The notes below the pieces were generated by a model. It was given only the letters and a program-made list of their open reading frames with translations, had not been told where the DNA came from and ran no database searches. The translations under genes and the position numbers were made by a program. This document shows, in pieces, positions 17,164 to 25,338 of a stretch of 64,000 nt of DNA (position 1 is the stretch's first letter; the number at the start of each line of letters is the position of its first letter). The stretch covers positions 248,001-312,000 of the forward strand of contig NC_002578.1 of assembly GCF_000195915.1 (NCBI RefSeq), written 5' to 3'. The stretch comes from Thermoplasma acidophilum DSM 1728. GTDB taxonomy: Archaea > Thermoplasmatota > Thermoplasmata > Thermoplasmatales > Thermoplasmataceae.

Positions 17164-18537
17164 TCAGTCCTTTGGAACCCCACTGTCCATTATCTTCATG
17201 TACTGCTCTTCTGTCAGTTTTCCGGTTGCGAGTACTAGGCTTTTTATTGATTTCCCAGTTTCAACGGCCTCTCTCACTATCTTTGCAACGTTATCGTATC
17301 CGAGATAGGGGTTAAGGAGCGCTGCTGAACCGAAGCTGTTCGCCAGGTGTTCTCTGCATACAGGAACGTTAGCTTTGATGCCGTCTATGAGTTTCTGCTT
17401 GAACATCTTCAGGCCGTTTGTCATTATGTCTATGGATCTCGTCAGCTCGTAGTCGATGTTGGGCATCATCACGTTCAGCTCAAGCTGCCCTGCCTGAACG
17501 CTCATATTAACCGCCTGCTGCGCTCCTATGACTGAGTGGCAGATCATGTTCATGGCCTCGGCGATGGACGGGTTTATCTTGCCCGGCATTATGGATGATC
17601 CCTGCTGTACAGCTGGAATTATTATCTCATGGATGCCTGCGCCAGGGCCGGAGTAAAGCAGCCTTATGTCGTTTGCTATCTTCTCAACATCCAGGGCGAG
17701 GTTCGTGACCGCATTCATGACCCTGGAGAAATCCGTCATGAACTGCATTATGCCGAGCAGATTCGTGCTTTTCCTGAAGTTCTCCTTCGTTATCTCGTTT
17801 ATGTGCTTCACCACGTTTTCCTGATAGTTCTTCGCAGTGTTTATCCCCGTGCCAACCGCTGTCCCCCCTATGTTCAGCTCCATTATGTAGTCCGAGGCAT
17901 CTATTATCTCATCACGGTCCTTCTTCATGGCGTAGGCGTAGGCTCCGAACTCAAGCCCAAGCGTTACAGGCGCAGCATCCTGGAGATGGGTCCTCCCGGG
18001 CTTTGCGATCCCCCTGAATTCCCTGCTCTTTGCCTCTAAGCTCTCTATGAGTTCGTTGAGTGCATCCTTGAGCTTCCTGATCTTCTTGGAGACTGTTAAT
18101 CGCATCATCGTCGGATAAACATCGTTCGTAGACTGGCTCATGTTCACGTGGTCGTTTGGATGTATCACCGAGTACTCTCCCTTATTCTTGCCCATCAGTG
18201 TCAGCGCAACGTTGGCTATGACCTCATTTGCGTTCATGTTGTAGGATGTTCCTGCGCCAGCCTGGTAGACGTCTATCACGAACTGGTCATGGTACTTCCC
18301 GCCGATTATCTCGTCGCATGCCTTTGAAATGTAATCTGCCTTCTCCTTATCCAGTGCGCCTCCGTCGGCATTTGCAAGCGCTGCAGCCTTCTTGACCTGC
18401 GCAATTGATACGATGTGATCAGAATCAGCGGTCAGCCCGGTGATCCTGAAGTTCTCCCTTGCCCTTGCCGTGTTTATGCCATAAAATACATTGTCGGGCA
18501 GCTGCACCTCCCCGATAACATCCCTTTCTGTCCTCAT
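17164..18537 (-). CDS. aspA: Aspartate ammonia-lyase (aspartase/fumarase superfamily)
   Basis: A 457-residue class II lyase with the superfamily signature QGSSIMPGKINPS. Details favour aspartase over fumarase: QAGAGTSYNMNANEV rather than a GSGTQ pattern, and the QAGQLELNVMMP...IMTNGL block after the signature. It should reversibly release ammonia from aspartate to give fumarate. GGTAVGTGIN is more fumarase-like, so some doubt remains. The divergent neighbour encodes 2-oxoacid:ferredoxin oxidoreductase, placing amino-acid carbon entry next to oxidative decarboxylation. A minus-strand TATA-like AATTTATACACT at about 18556-18567 fits a leaderless start at 18537. Confidence 0.8.
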   Translation of the reverse strand: MRTERDVIGEVQLPDNVFYGINTARARENFRITGLTADSDHIVSIAQVKKAAALANADGGALDKEKADYISKACDEIIGGKYHDQFVIDVYQAGAGTSYNMNANEVIANVALTLMGKNKGEYSVIHPNDHVNMSQSTNDVYPTMMRLTVSKKIRKLKDALNELIESLEAKSREFRGIAKPGRTHLQDAAPVTLGLEFGAYAYAMKKDRDEIIDASDYIMELNIGGTAVGTGINTAKNYQENVVKHINEITKENFRKSTNLLGIMQFMTDFSRVMNAVTNLALDVEKIANDIRLLYSGPGAGIHEIIIPAVQQGSSIMPGKINPSIAEAMNMICHSVIGAQQAVNMSVQAGQLELNVMMPNIDYELTRSIDIMTNGLKMFKQKLIDGIKANVPVCREHLANSFGSAALLNPYLGYDNVAKIVREAVETGKSIKSLVLATGKLTEEQYMKIMDSGVPKD

Positions 18538-18724
18538 GCGTGACTATCGTTTGAGTGTATAAATTTTTGATTATGCCGCACGAATGATATCGTGCAGTTC
18601 CCGTATGCCGGCACTCGCATGATAAATATCTGCAATGAACGGTAATTGCATGCATTTCTTACCATATATCAATTAGTTATGATTGGAGAAAAAACATATT
18701 AATATCATCCGGTCATAACAAGAG
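18538..18724. promoter_or_regulatory. Divergent promoter region, aspartase / 2-oxoacid oxidoreductase
   Basis: Two promoters face apart. The minus-strand TATA tract for aspartase is at about 18556-18567, and the plus-strand tract for the oxidoreductase is AAACATATTAATATC at about 18692-18706, 27 bp before the ATG. A 6-bp inverted repeat GCACGA/TCGTGC (18578-18583 with 18590-18595) lies immediately upstream of the aspartase TATA, and the palindrome TGCATGCA lies further right at about 18648-18655. These are operator candidates only. Confidence 0.45.
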
Positions 18725-20491
18725 ATGACAATCATGAGGCAAAATGAGGTCATTATCAGAGTAGCCGGTGCTGCCGGTGACGGTGTGCAATCGGCCGGTG
18801 AAATCCTGGTTAGGACTTTTGCAAGAAGTGGGCTTTACGCAACCTCTTACAACTATTATCAGGACATCATAAGGGGTGGAGAATCCTGGTATCAGGTGCG
18901 TGCTTCTGATGTAAAGGTAAAGAACCAGGGGGACGGCCTGGACATACTGATAGCGCTGAACCAGGATGGCGTGGAGAGGCACACGAACCCGGATATAAAT
19001 GAGGGCGGTGCTTCTCCTCTCGGAAAGGATGGAATAGCGATATTCGACAATTCGATAAAGAATTACACCAAGAGGGATACCAACTACTGCCCGATGCCTC
19101 TGGCGGACATAGCTGCAAAGTACAGCAAGAACACGCTCCTGAAGAATACGGTGGGACTCGGAGCGGCCATAGCTGCAACAGGAATAGATTTCAATATATT
19201 CGCCGATGTGATAAGGGACCAGTTCGGAAAGAAGGGTGAGATAGCCGAGCTGAACGTGAAGGCAGCCAAGGAGGGCTACGATTATTATCTGGCCAACTTC
19301 AAGCCTCTGGGCAAGAAGTTCAAGTTCGGAAAGAAGAAGTACATGATATCGGGTGGGATGGCCGTTGCCCTGGGTGCTGTGGCTGGCGGCCTGAAGATGT
19401 ATGTCGCTTATCCTATGACACCAGCGTCATCAGCCCTTCATTTCCTGGCGCAGCATGCGAAGAAGTACGGCGTCTTCGTTAAGATACCTGAGGATGAGAT
19501 CTCCGCAATAAATACCGTTATAGGCGCAAACTACGCCGGTGTACGAGCGATGACCGGATCATCTGGCGGAGGTTTTGCACTGATGACAGAGGCGGTTGGG
19601 CTTTCAGGCATGACAGAGGTACCGCTTGTTATATACGAGGCACAGAGGCCTGGTCCGTCAACCGGCCTTCCGACAAAGACGGAGCAGGGAGACCTGAACC
19701 AGGTGCTGGGTGCATCGCAGGGCGATTTCCCAAGGATAGTGTTCGCACCTGGTGATATCGAGGAAGCCTTCTACCTCACAAGGGAGGCTATGAACATAGC
19801 GGAGAAGTACCAGACGCCTGTATTTGTCATGTCCGATTTATACCTTGCCGAGCATTACGACACCATAGACAGCTTCGATCTTAACTTCAATATAGATCAC
19901 GGCCTCAGGGCCAAGGATAACGAACAGGATTACAAGAGGTATCTGATAACAGAAACCGGAATATCTCCGAGGGCGATACCGGGGCAGCCCGGAAACATGC
20001 ACAATGAGGATTCAGACGAGCACAACGAATACGGAGACGTCGTGAGCGATGCTGTAACGAACCCGCAGGACAGAATCAAGATGATGCAGAAGAGGATGCG
20101 CAAGCTCGATACTTACATAGAGGAGATGAAGCCAACCCCCACGTACCGCATACAGGATGCAGAATACGTCATAATCCAGTGGGGCAGCACGAAGGGCGCG
20201 GTTGAGGAAGCCATAGACATACTCAGGGCTAAGGGAATAAAGATCGGCGCGATAGAGGTAAAGAACGTTTTCCCGCTGAATCCAGACATAGGCACACTGC
20301 TGAAGAACAGGAAGAAGATACTTGCCGTGGAGAACAATTATTCAGGCCAGCTTTCAAAGTACATAGCTGCCCAGTTCCTTGTAAAGCCTGAACTCATTAC
20401 GAAGTATGACGGTGAGGCTTTCTATCCAAATGCGCTTGCTGAGGAGATAGAGGTAAGGATAGGAAAGAAGAAGGAGGTAATAAGGGAGTGA
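18725..20491 (+). CDS. 2-oxoacid:ferredoxin oxidoreductase, alpha (gamma-alpha fused) subunit
   Basis: A 588-residue subunit of the two-subunit archaeal enzyme that decarboxylates pyruvate, 2-oxoglutarate or other 2-oxoacids to acyl-CoA with reduction of ferredoxin. Residues 1 to about 190 form the gamma domain, starting RVAGAAGDGVQSAGEIL. From about 205 the alpha domain begins (YMISGGMAVALGAVAGGLKM-YVAYPMTPAS), and YPMTPASS matches the YPITP motif used to assign this class. The C-terminal transketolase-like domain contains VIIQWGSTKGAVEEA. Substrate range cannot be fixed from sequence. It is followed by the beta subunit with overlapping ends. Confidence 0.94.
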   Translation: MTIMRQNEVIIRVAGAAGDGVQSAGEILVRTFARSGLYATSYNYYQDIIRGGESWYQVRASDVKVKNQGDGLDILIALNQDGVERHTNPDINEGGASPLGKDGIAIFDNSIKNYTKRDTNYCPMPLADIAAKYSKNTLLKNTVGLGAAIAATGIDFNIFADVIRDQFGKKGEIAELNVKAAKEGYDYYLANFKPLGKKFKFGKKKYMISGGMAVALGAVAGGLKMYVAYPMTPASSALHFLAQHAKKYGVFVKIPEDEISAINTVIGANYAGVRAMTGSSGGGFALMTEAVGLSGMTEVPLVIYEAQRPGPSTGLPTKTEQGDLNQVLGASQGDFPRIVFAPGDIEEAFYLTREAMNIAEKYQTPVFVMSDLYLAEHYDTIDSFDLNFNIDHGLRAKDNEQDYKRYLITETGISPRAIPGQPGNMHNEDSDEHNEYGDVVSDAVTNPQDRIKMMQKRMRKLDTYIEEMKPTPTYRIQDAEYVIIQWGSTKGAVEEAIDILRAKGIKIGAIEVKNVFPLNPDIGTLLKNRKKILAVENNYSGQLSKYIAAQFLVKPELITKYDGEAFYPNALAEEIEVRIGKKKEVIRE

Positions 20492-21345
20492 TCACGATGA
20501 ACATGAACGATTACAAGAACAAGAGGGTTCCACCTGACTGGTGCCCTGGTTGCGGAAATTTTGCTCAGCTTTCCGCAATAACAATGGCTCTTGCCGAGCT
20601 GAAGATAGATCCGAAGGACGTTGTGGTCGCATCCGGTATCGGATGCTCATCCAATATGCCTGAGTTCCTGAACACATACGGTTTTCATGGCCTCCACGGA
20701 AGGCTGGTGCCGTTTGCGGCAGGTGTGAAGTGGGCAAATTCAAAGCTTACCGTGATAGCGTATGGCGGCGATGGCGATGGATTCTTTGAGGGTACCCAGC
20801 ACTTCTACCATACAGCCAAAAGGAACGTGGACATAACGTACATGGTATCGGATAACCAGGTCTTCGGCCTAACAACGGGCCAGGCATCTCCTACGGCTCC
20901 AATAGGCCTAAAGACGAAGACGACGCCAGACGGAAACATAGAGACGCCATTCAACCCGATAGCCTTTGCGCTCAACGCAGGCGCAACCTTTGTGGCAAGG
21001 GCCTTCTCAGGTGATATAAAGCATCTGAAGGATATAACGGTGCGTGCGATAAAGCATAAGGGATTCTCCTTCATAGACGTCATAAGCCCATGCGTCACGT
21101 GGAACAAGGAAAACAGCTATGAGTACTTCAGGCCAAGGGTGTACCACCTCGAGAACAACGATGTAACAAACTTCGACCAGGCTTACAAGCTTGCCTTCGA
21201 GTGGGGCGATCACATACCGATCGGTGTCTTCTACGAGGTCGAAAGGCCGACATACGAAGATCTCGATGAGGTTCTCAAGGAAGGGCCGCTGGTCGAGCAG
21301 GGCATTCATAAACTTACGGAAGACGATCTAGAAGAATTCGCATAA
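20488..21345 (+). CDS. 2-oxoacid:ferredoxin oxidoreductase, beta subunit
   Basis: A 285-residue partner subunit that binds thiamine diphosphate and a [4Fe-4S] cluster. It has PDWCPGCGNF (cluster cysteines), ASGIGCSSNMPEF, and IAYGGDGDGFFEG followed by a VSDNQVFGLTTGQASPT stretch, which is the GDG...N thiamine-diphosphate motif. The start is ambiguous: GTG 20488 overlaps the alpha-subunit stop, and ATGs follow at 20497 and 20503. GGAGGT at 20473-20478 serves the GTG best at 9-nt spacing. It is translated together with the alpha subunit. Confidence 0.94.
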   Translation: MITMNMNDYKNKRVPPDWCPGCGNFAQLSAITMALAELKIDPKDVVVASGIGCSSNMPEFLNTYGFHGLHGRLVPFAAGVKWANSKLTVIAYGGDGDGFFEGTQHFYHTAKRNVDITYMVSDNQVFGLTTGQASPTAPIGLKTKTTPDGNIETPFNPIAFALNAGATFVARAFSGDIKHLKDITVRAIKHKGFSFIDVISPCVTWNKENSYEYFRPRVYHLENNDVTNFDQAYKLAFEWGDHIPIGVFYEVERPTYEDLDEVLKEGPLVEQGIHKLTEDDLEEFA

Positions 21346-21363
21346 TATTAATTATCTTTTTAT

Positions 21364-21463
21364 ACTTAATGTAGGTATATATGCAAAGGTTAAAATCTCA
21401 AGCCTCCCACCATGAGGGTCACCGTGTCGAACTTAATGTAGGTATATATGCAAAGGTTAAAAT
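21364..21463 (+). repeat. Exact 33-bp direct repeat containing a TATA element, upstream of a binding-protein gene
   Basis: The segments 21364-21396 and 21431-21463 are identical over 33 bp (each starts ACTTAATGTAGGTATATATG) and are separated by 34 bp. The bases flanking the two copies differ, so the repeat ends are sharp. Each copy includes GGTATATATG, a plausible TATA box; the second lies about 40 bp before the binding-protein ATG, so the gene may have duplicated promoters. The spacer is less A/T-rich and has a small CCTC/GAGG hairpin. Confidence 0.8.
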
Positions 21464-21486
21464 AGCAGAATTTTGATAAATGTTTG

Positions 21487-23733
21487 ATGAATAAGACAGC
21501 TTTAGTTGCGATTATAGTGGTAGTCGTTGTCGTAGCTGGAGTTGGTGGATATCTGGGATACCAGTATACACATCCGGTCAAGACTAACCTGCCAAAAATG
21601 TACATAACGGCACTGTCCCCGTTGAACGCACTGGCGACATTCGAACTGGACGAGCTTGTGAGCAATTATAAGGCACTTGGTCTTCCAATAAGTATATCGC
21701 TGGTCTCGCCGACAGTAGAAGGTGAATGGCTATCGCCAACATCAACACCGCAGTTTGTTGATCTTGGATGGCTGCCAGACTGGCCTGATCCTGTGGCACA
21801 GCAGATGTGGCCAATGGCTACGTACTCTAACGGTGGCGCATATGGAGCGAACATGGCCTGGGTTAACAACACGACTCTGAACTCAGCATTCCCAGCTATA
21901 GTTTTCAACAGCAACAAGACACAGCAGATGCAGGAATTCGTGCAGCTCTACAAGGTATTCTATGACCAGTATTCTTACATATGGCTTCCTAACCCGGACA
22001 CATACTTCTTCGTGCAGCCATACATAACGAATTTCACTTACAACGCGTATGAGAATCACTATTACAACATGATGAACTACAATTCAACGCTTGCCCACGA
22101 TTACGGAATGACTCTTCCATCCAATGGATCAGGTGGATACGCTTTAAACGATGCGGCCGTAGGTGACTCACTTGCTCCTCCTGACTATCTCGACCCATCG
22201 CATGGATTCTTTGTACAGGATGGTCCAATGTTCACCGCAGCCTTCCAGCAGCTCTATGAACTCAACGGTACGAACTATGAACCGGTTGTGCCCGTCATAG
22301 CGCAGACTCCAGCAAAGGATGCGACCAACACAAGCAATCCGAACGTAGCCTACAGGATATACAACATAACCCTAAGAAGCGGTGTATACTTCGATGCTCC
22401 GTCATTTGGAGTTTATGGTAGTGCAACAAACTACTCAACAGTGGTCAACGCCACAACGGTATGGTTCTCGCTGTACCGTACACTCGTGATGGCCCAGGGT
22501 GTCTCCGTTGACAACTACGCTGGAATGCTGTTCAACGCATCAGCATATGCAGCAACCGCTCCATACTCGCTTCCATGGGGCTGGATGCATGCAATGCGTG
22601 CAGTTGCCAACAACACATCACTTAACTCGGGCATAAGCTTCCCGTATCCGAATGTATATTCGAACCTCAACGTTTCCAACACAGTATACGCTGCGGACTA
22701 CCTGGCGAACATGCTCTCCCACTTCGATCCTTGGAGCAACGCTACTCAGGCAGCTTTGATATCTTACCCGAACCAGGCCCTGTACGTGCCCAACTACAAC
22801 AAGACTGTAGCGATGTATGGTTCTAACAGCGCAGCACTGAATGCGCATTCATTGAACGTTACGATACAGCTCCTGAAGCCTTACCCGTTCTTCCTACAGG
22901 ATATGGCAGAGTGGTGGGGTAACATAGCCGATCCGGCATTCATAGACACTCATGATGGCGTCCTTGCAACAGCGCCTAACAACTACACCGATGCTAATGG
23001 AATGCCTGGCACCGGTCCATACTACATAAGCGGTGTTGGATCATCGCTGTCAACGGTAACGCTCACAATGGCGTCCAACTACTGGGGCAAGGCCTACTGG
23101 AGCATGCCAGGTCATGGTGGTCTTCCTGCAATGGCGCAGCCCGCACACATAGGCACAGTGGTGATGGACTTCACGATTGATCACTCTGGAAGGGTCAGCG
23201 GTTTCTTGGACAACACATACCAGATATCGGTGGTGAGCTCTTCATATCTAGGTTCCATAATAGGTCAGGGTGCATTCAAGAACATACCCTTGAAAGACTA
23301 CTTTATCAATTTCGGTGCGAATCCGGCAGTATTCTACATATCTATGAACAATTACCTGTATCCAACTAACAACACTTACTTCAGGATGGCCCTCTGGTAT
23401 GGTACGAACTATAGCGCATTGAATACGCCTTTCTATTACACATTCGCCAATGGAACAAAATTGTTCCTTGCTCAGAACTACATAGGTCCAATATCTCCGG
23501 GCTTCGCCAACTTCTACAATAATGCTACAAAGGGACTTCAGCCGCCTACATACAACATAACACTTGCAGAGCACTACCTCAACATAGCCGGTCAGCAGGA
23601 GCACTTCTTCGTAACGCTACCAAACGGTACGAAGCTAGGTGATGTGTCGTCGTCCAGTACGACCGCACAGATAGTCCTGACCGTTGGCAACCTACTGGAC
23701 AATATGCTCATGGCGCCGGTAAGAATATTCTAA
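21487..23733 (+). CDS. Peptide-type ABC substrate-binding protein with circularly permuted family 5 fold
   Basis: A 748-residue exported protein anchored by one N-terminal hydrophobic segment (about 4-25), with many N-x-S/T sequons. It belongs to the DppA/OppA binding-protein family, but the parts are out of order. Residues about 38-195 look like the normal C-terminal part (GLPISISLVSPTVEGEW, DLGWLPDWPDP near 93-102, YIWLPNPDTYFF). Residues about 225-725 look like the normal N-terminal start (APPDYLDPSHGFFVQDG, VVPVIAQ, YNITLRSGVYF) and end in AEHYLNIAGQQ, which in DppA precedes the segment found here at the N-terminus. It heads a complete transporter operon region. The ATG at 21487 is used; TTG at 21484 is also in frame. 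Confidence 0.88.
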   Translation: MNKTALVAIIVVVVVVAGVGGYLGYQYTHPVKTNLPKMYITALSPLNALATFELDELVSNYKALGLPISISLVSPTVEGEWLSPTSTPQFVDLGWLPDWPDPVAQQMWPMATYSNGGAYGANMAWVNNTTLNSAFPAIVFNSNKTQQMQEFVQLYKVFYDQYSYIWLPNPDTYFFVQPYITNFTYNAYENHYYNMMNYNSTLAHDYGMTLPSNGSGGYALNDAAVGDSLAPPDYLDPSHGFFVQDGPMFTAAFQQLYELNGTNYEPVVPVIAQTPAKDATNTSNPNVAYRIYNITLRSGVYFDAPSFGVYGSATNYSTVVNATTVWFSLYRTLVMAQGVSVDNYAGMLFNASAYAATAPYSLPWGWMHAMRAVANNTSLNSGISFPYPNVYSNLNVSNTVYAADYLANMLSHFDPWSNATQAALISYPNQALYVPNYNKTVAMYGSNSAALNAHSLNVTIQLLKPYPFFLQDMAEWWGNIADPAFIDTHDGVLATAPNNYTDANGMPGTGPYYISGVGSSLSTVTLTMASNYWGKAYWSMPGHGGLPAMAQPAHIGTVVMDFTIDHSGRVSGFLDNTYQISVVSSSYLGSIIGQGAFKNIPLKDYFINFGANPAVFYISMNNYLYPTNNTYFRMALWYGTNYSALNTPFYYTFANGTKLFLAQNYIGPISPGFANFYNNATKGLQPPTYNITLAEHYLNIAGQQEHFFVTLPNGTKLGDVSSSSTTAQIVLTVGNLLDNMLMAPVRIF

Positions 23734-23796
23734 TGAAAGTAAAATTTTTTACTATTTTTGATAAAATTTTTGTATTCAAATTCATTTTAATTTTTT

Positions 23797-23949
23797 ATGA
23801 GGGAAGAAGAATTAGCTGTTATGGAAAAGAAACTCAATAATGAAATTGAAAGAAAAAAGGAAATTATAAAGAAATTAAACAGCGATCTTGAGGAATTATC
23901 TGCGATCGAAAATGAGTTGCTAGCCGAACTTGGTGAAGATCATGAATGA
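23797..23949 (+). CDS. Small coiled-coil protein, 50 residues
   Basis: The frame ATG 23797 to TGA 23949 encodes 50 residues, mostly Glu, Lys, Leu, Ile and Asn in heptad-like order (KKLNNEIERKKEIIKKLN, then DLEELSAIENELLAEL), so a long helix or coiled coil is expected. I know no family for it. The next small gene starts inside its last codons (8-bp overlap), which supports translation of both. It lies between the binding protein and the permease of the same transporter. An A/T-rich promoter-like run (23750-23796) precedes it. Confidence 0.6.
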   Translation: MREEELAVMEKKLNNEIERKKEIIKKLNSDLEELSAIENELLAELGEDHE

Positions 23950-24151
23950 CAAAATGAAGGAATTGGTGAGGCTTTCATCCGAATCCTCGGCTCTTGATAG
24001 GGATATCATAGAGAAGCAGTTGGAGATAAAGAAAAGGATCATGAGAGTATCAGGTTTAATATCGCTTTATAGGATCAAAAAAGGAAGTGATCCGCCAGTT
24101 GAGCTACTAAAAATTCGTGATCGGCTATTTAATGAATATATGAAGAAATAA
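23942..24151 (+). CDS. Small helical protein, 69 residues
   Basis: A 69-residue, charge-rich helical protein of unknown family. It has SSESSALDRDIIEKQLEIKK and RIMRVSGLISLYRIKKGSDP stretches; the middle looks like a helix, a short turn at GSDPP, and a second helix. Its ATG (23942) overlaps the end of the preceding 50-residue gene, so the two are probably made together and may pair as a heteromeric coiled coil. The open frame extends upstream to 23930, but no better start is there. Function is unknown; position suggests an accessory role in the transporter locus. Confidence 0.65.
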   Translation: MNDKMKELVRLSSESSALDRDIIEKQLEIKKRIMRVSGLISLYRIKKGSDPPVELLKIRDRLFNEYMKK

Positions 24152-24306
24152 TGTGCCTTTTAGAATGATTGATATATATTTATATTACACCAATACTATA
24201 ATTTATATCTTGAAGATGTATACTCGATACTGCCAAAAAATTTCGTGGTTTATGTTAGGCATTCGCTAGATAAACTTTATTAGATCAATTTCCATATTGC
24301 CTCTGC

Positions 24307-25338
24307 ATGGATAGCAGAACACTTGCATTCATAATAAGAAGGGCAATATATGCAATTTTCACGCTTCTGATTCTTATTGTGTTCATATTCACACTTATAC
24401 ATATTATAGCTCCTAATCCACTGGCTTTAGCGAGACTGTATGCGGGCAATCCTCATGCATCGCAGTCTGAGCTCATCGGTATCGAGAAAAAATATGGTCT
24501 GAATCTGCCTATATATGATCAGGTGATAAATTACATTAAGGACGTGTTCATTGGGAATCTTGGATATGATTACCTTCACGATCAGCCAGTTTTAAAATTG
24601 ATAGGCGAGTATCTGCCGATCACACTCGAATTTGTCCTGACAGGCATAGTGTTATCCGTCATAATAGGCCTCTTTACAGGAGCATATGCAGCAGCCAGAA
24701 GAAGAAAACCTGCAGATTACACGATCAAGGGTCTCTACCTTGCCACATGGTCGATGCCCACATTCTTACTTGCCGCTGTTCTGCAGCTTTACATAGCCTA
24801 TGATTTGAAGCTTCTTCCAGCTACTGGCATGGTTAACCCTACTCTGAAACCTCCCCCAAATGTATTGGCATTTCCGCTTCTAAACGCCATATACGCCCAT
24901 GACTGGGTTTACGCCTCAAGTGTTATACATCATATGATACTCCCAACCCTTTCTGTTGCTTTGCTATCCTTCGGTGTTATCACAAGGTTAACCAGATCCA
25001 CCATGCTTGATATAATGGATATGGATTATTTCCGTTTGACCATCATGAAAGGAATACCCCGGAGAAAAGCGGTATACGGGGTGGCTTTGAGAAATGCTGC
25101 GATTCCCTTGGTAACTTATATAGTGCTTGCATTTGCTTACGCTATGGGTGGAGCTGTGGTGATAGAGGATATATTTTCTTACCACGGTATGGGTTATTAT
25201 ATTGTTCAGGCAGTTTACAACCTGGACTATCCTGGCATACTGGGGACTACGATAATAATAGCGATCGCTGTAATTGTAGCTAATCTTGTGGCTGATGTAT
25301 TGTACGGAATACTGGATCCAAGGGTGAGGCTGGAATGA
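24307..25338 (+). CDS. Peptide-type ABC transporter permease, DppB-like
   Basis: A 343-residue membrane protein. An N-terminal segment (RRAIYAIFTLLILIVFIFTL) is followed by the external loop typical of DppB, with the conserved LGLNLPIYDQ-type text (here KKYGLNLPIYDQV). The permease core carries an EAA-like cytoplasmic loop (TRSTMLDIMDMDYFRLTIMKG-IPRRKAVYGVALRNAAIPLVT) that docks to the ATPase. It forms the translocation channel with the next gene, which it overlaps by ATGA. Substrate is probably oligopeptides, an inference from family and from the scavenging lifestyle of Thermoplasma. Confidence 0.92.
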   Translation: MDSRTLAFIIRRAIYAIFTLLILIVFIFTLIHIIAPNPLALARLYAGNPHASQSELIGIEKKYGLNLPIYDQVINYIKDVFIGNLGYDYLHDQPVLKLIGEYLPITLEFVLTGIVLSVIIGLFTGAYAAARRRKPADYTIKGLYLATWSMPTFLLAAVLQLYIAYDLKLLPATGMVNPTLKPPPNVLAFPLLNAIYAHDWVYASSVIHHMILPTLSVALLSFGVITRLTRSTMLDIMDMDYFRLTIMKGIPRRKAVYGVALRNAAIPLVTYIVLAFAYAMGGAVVIEDIFSYHGMGYYIVQAVYNLDYPGILGTTIIIAIAVIVANLVADVLYGILDPRVRLE

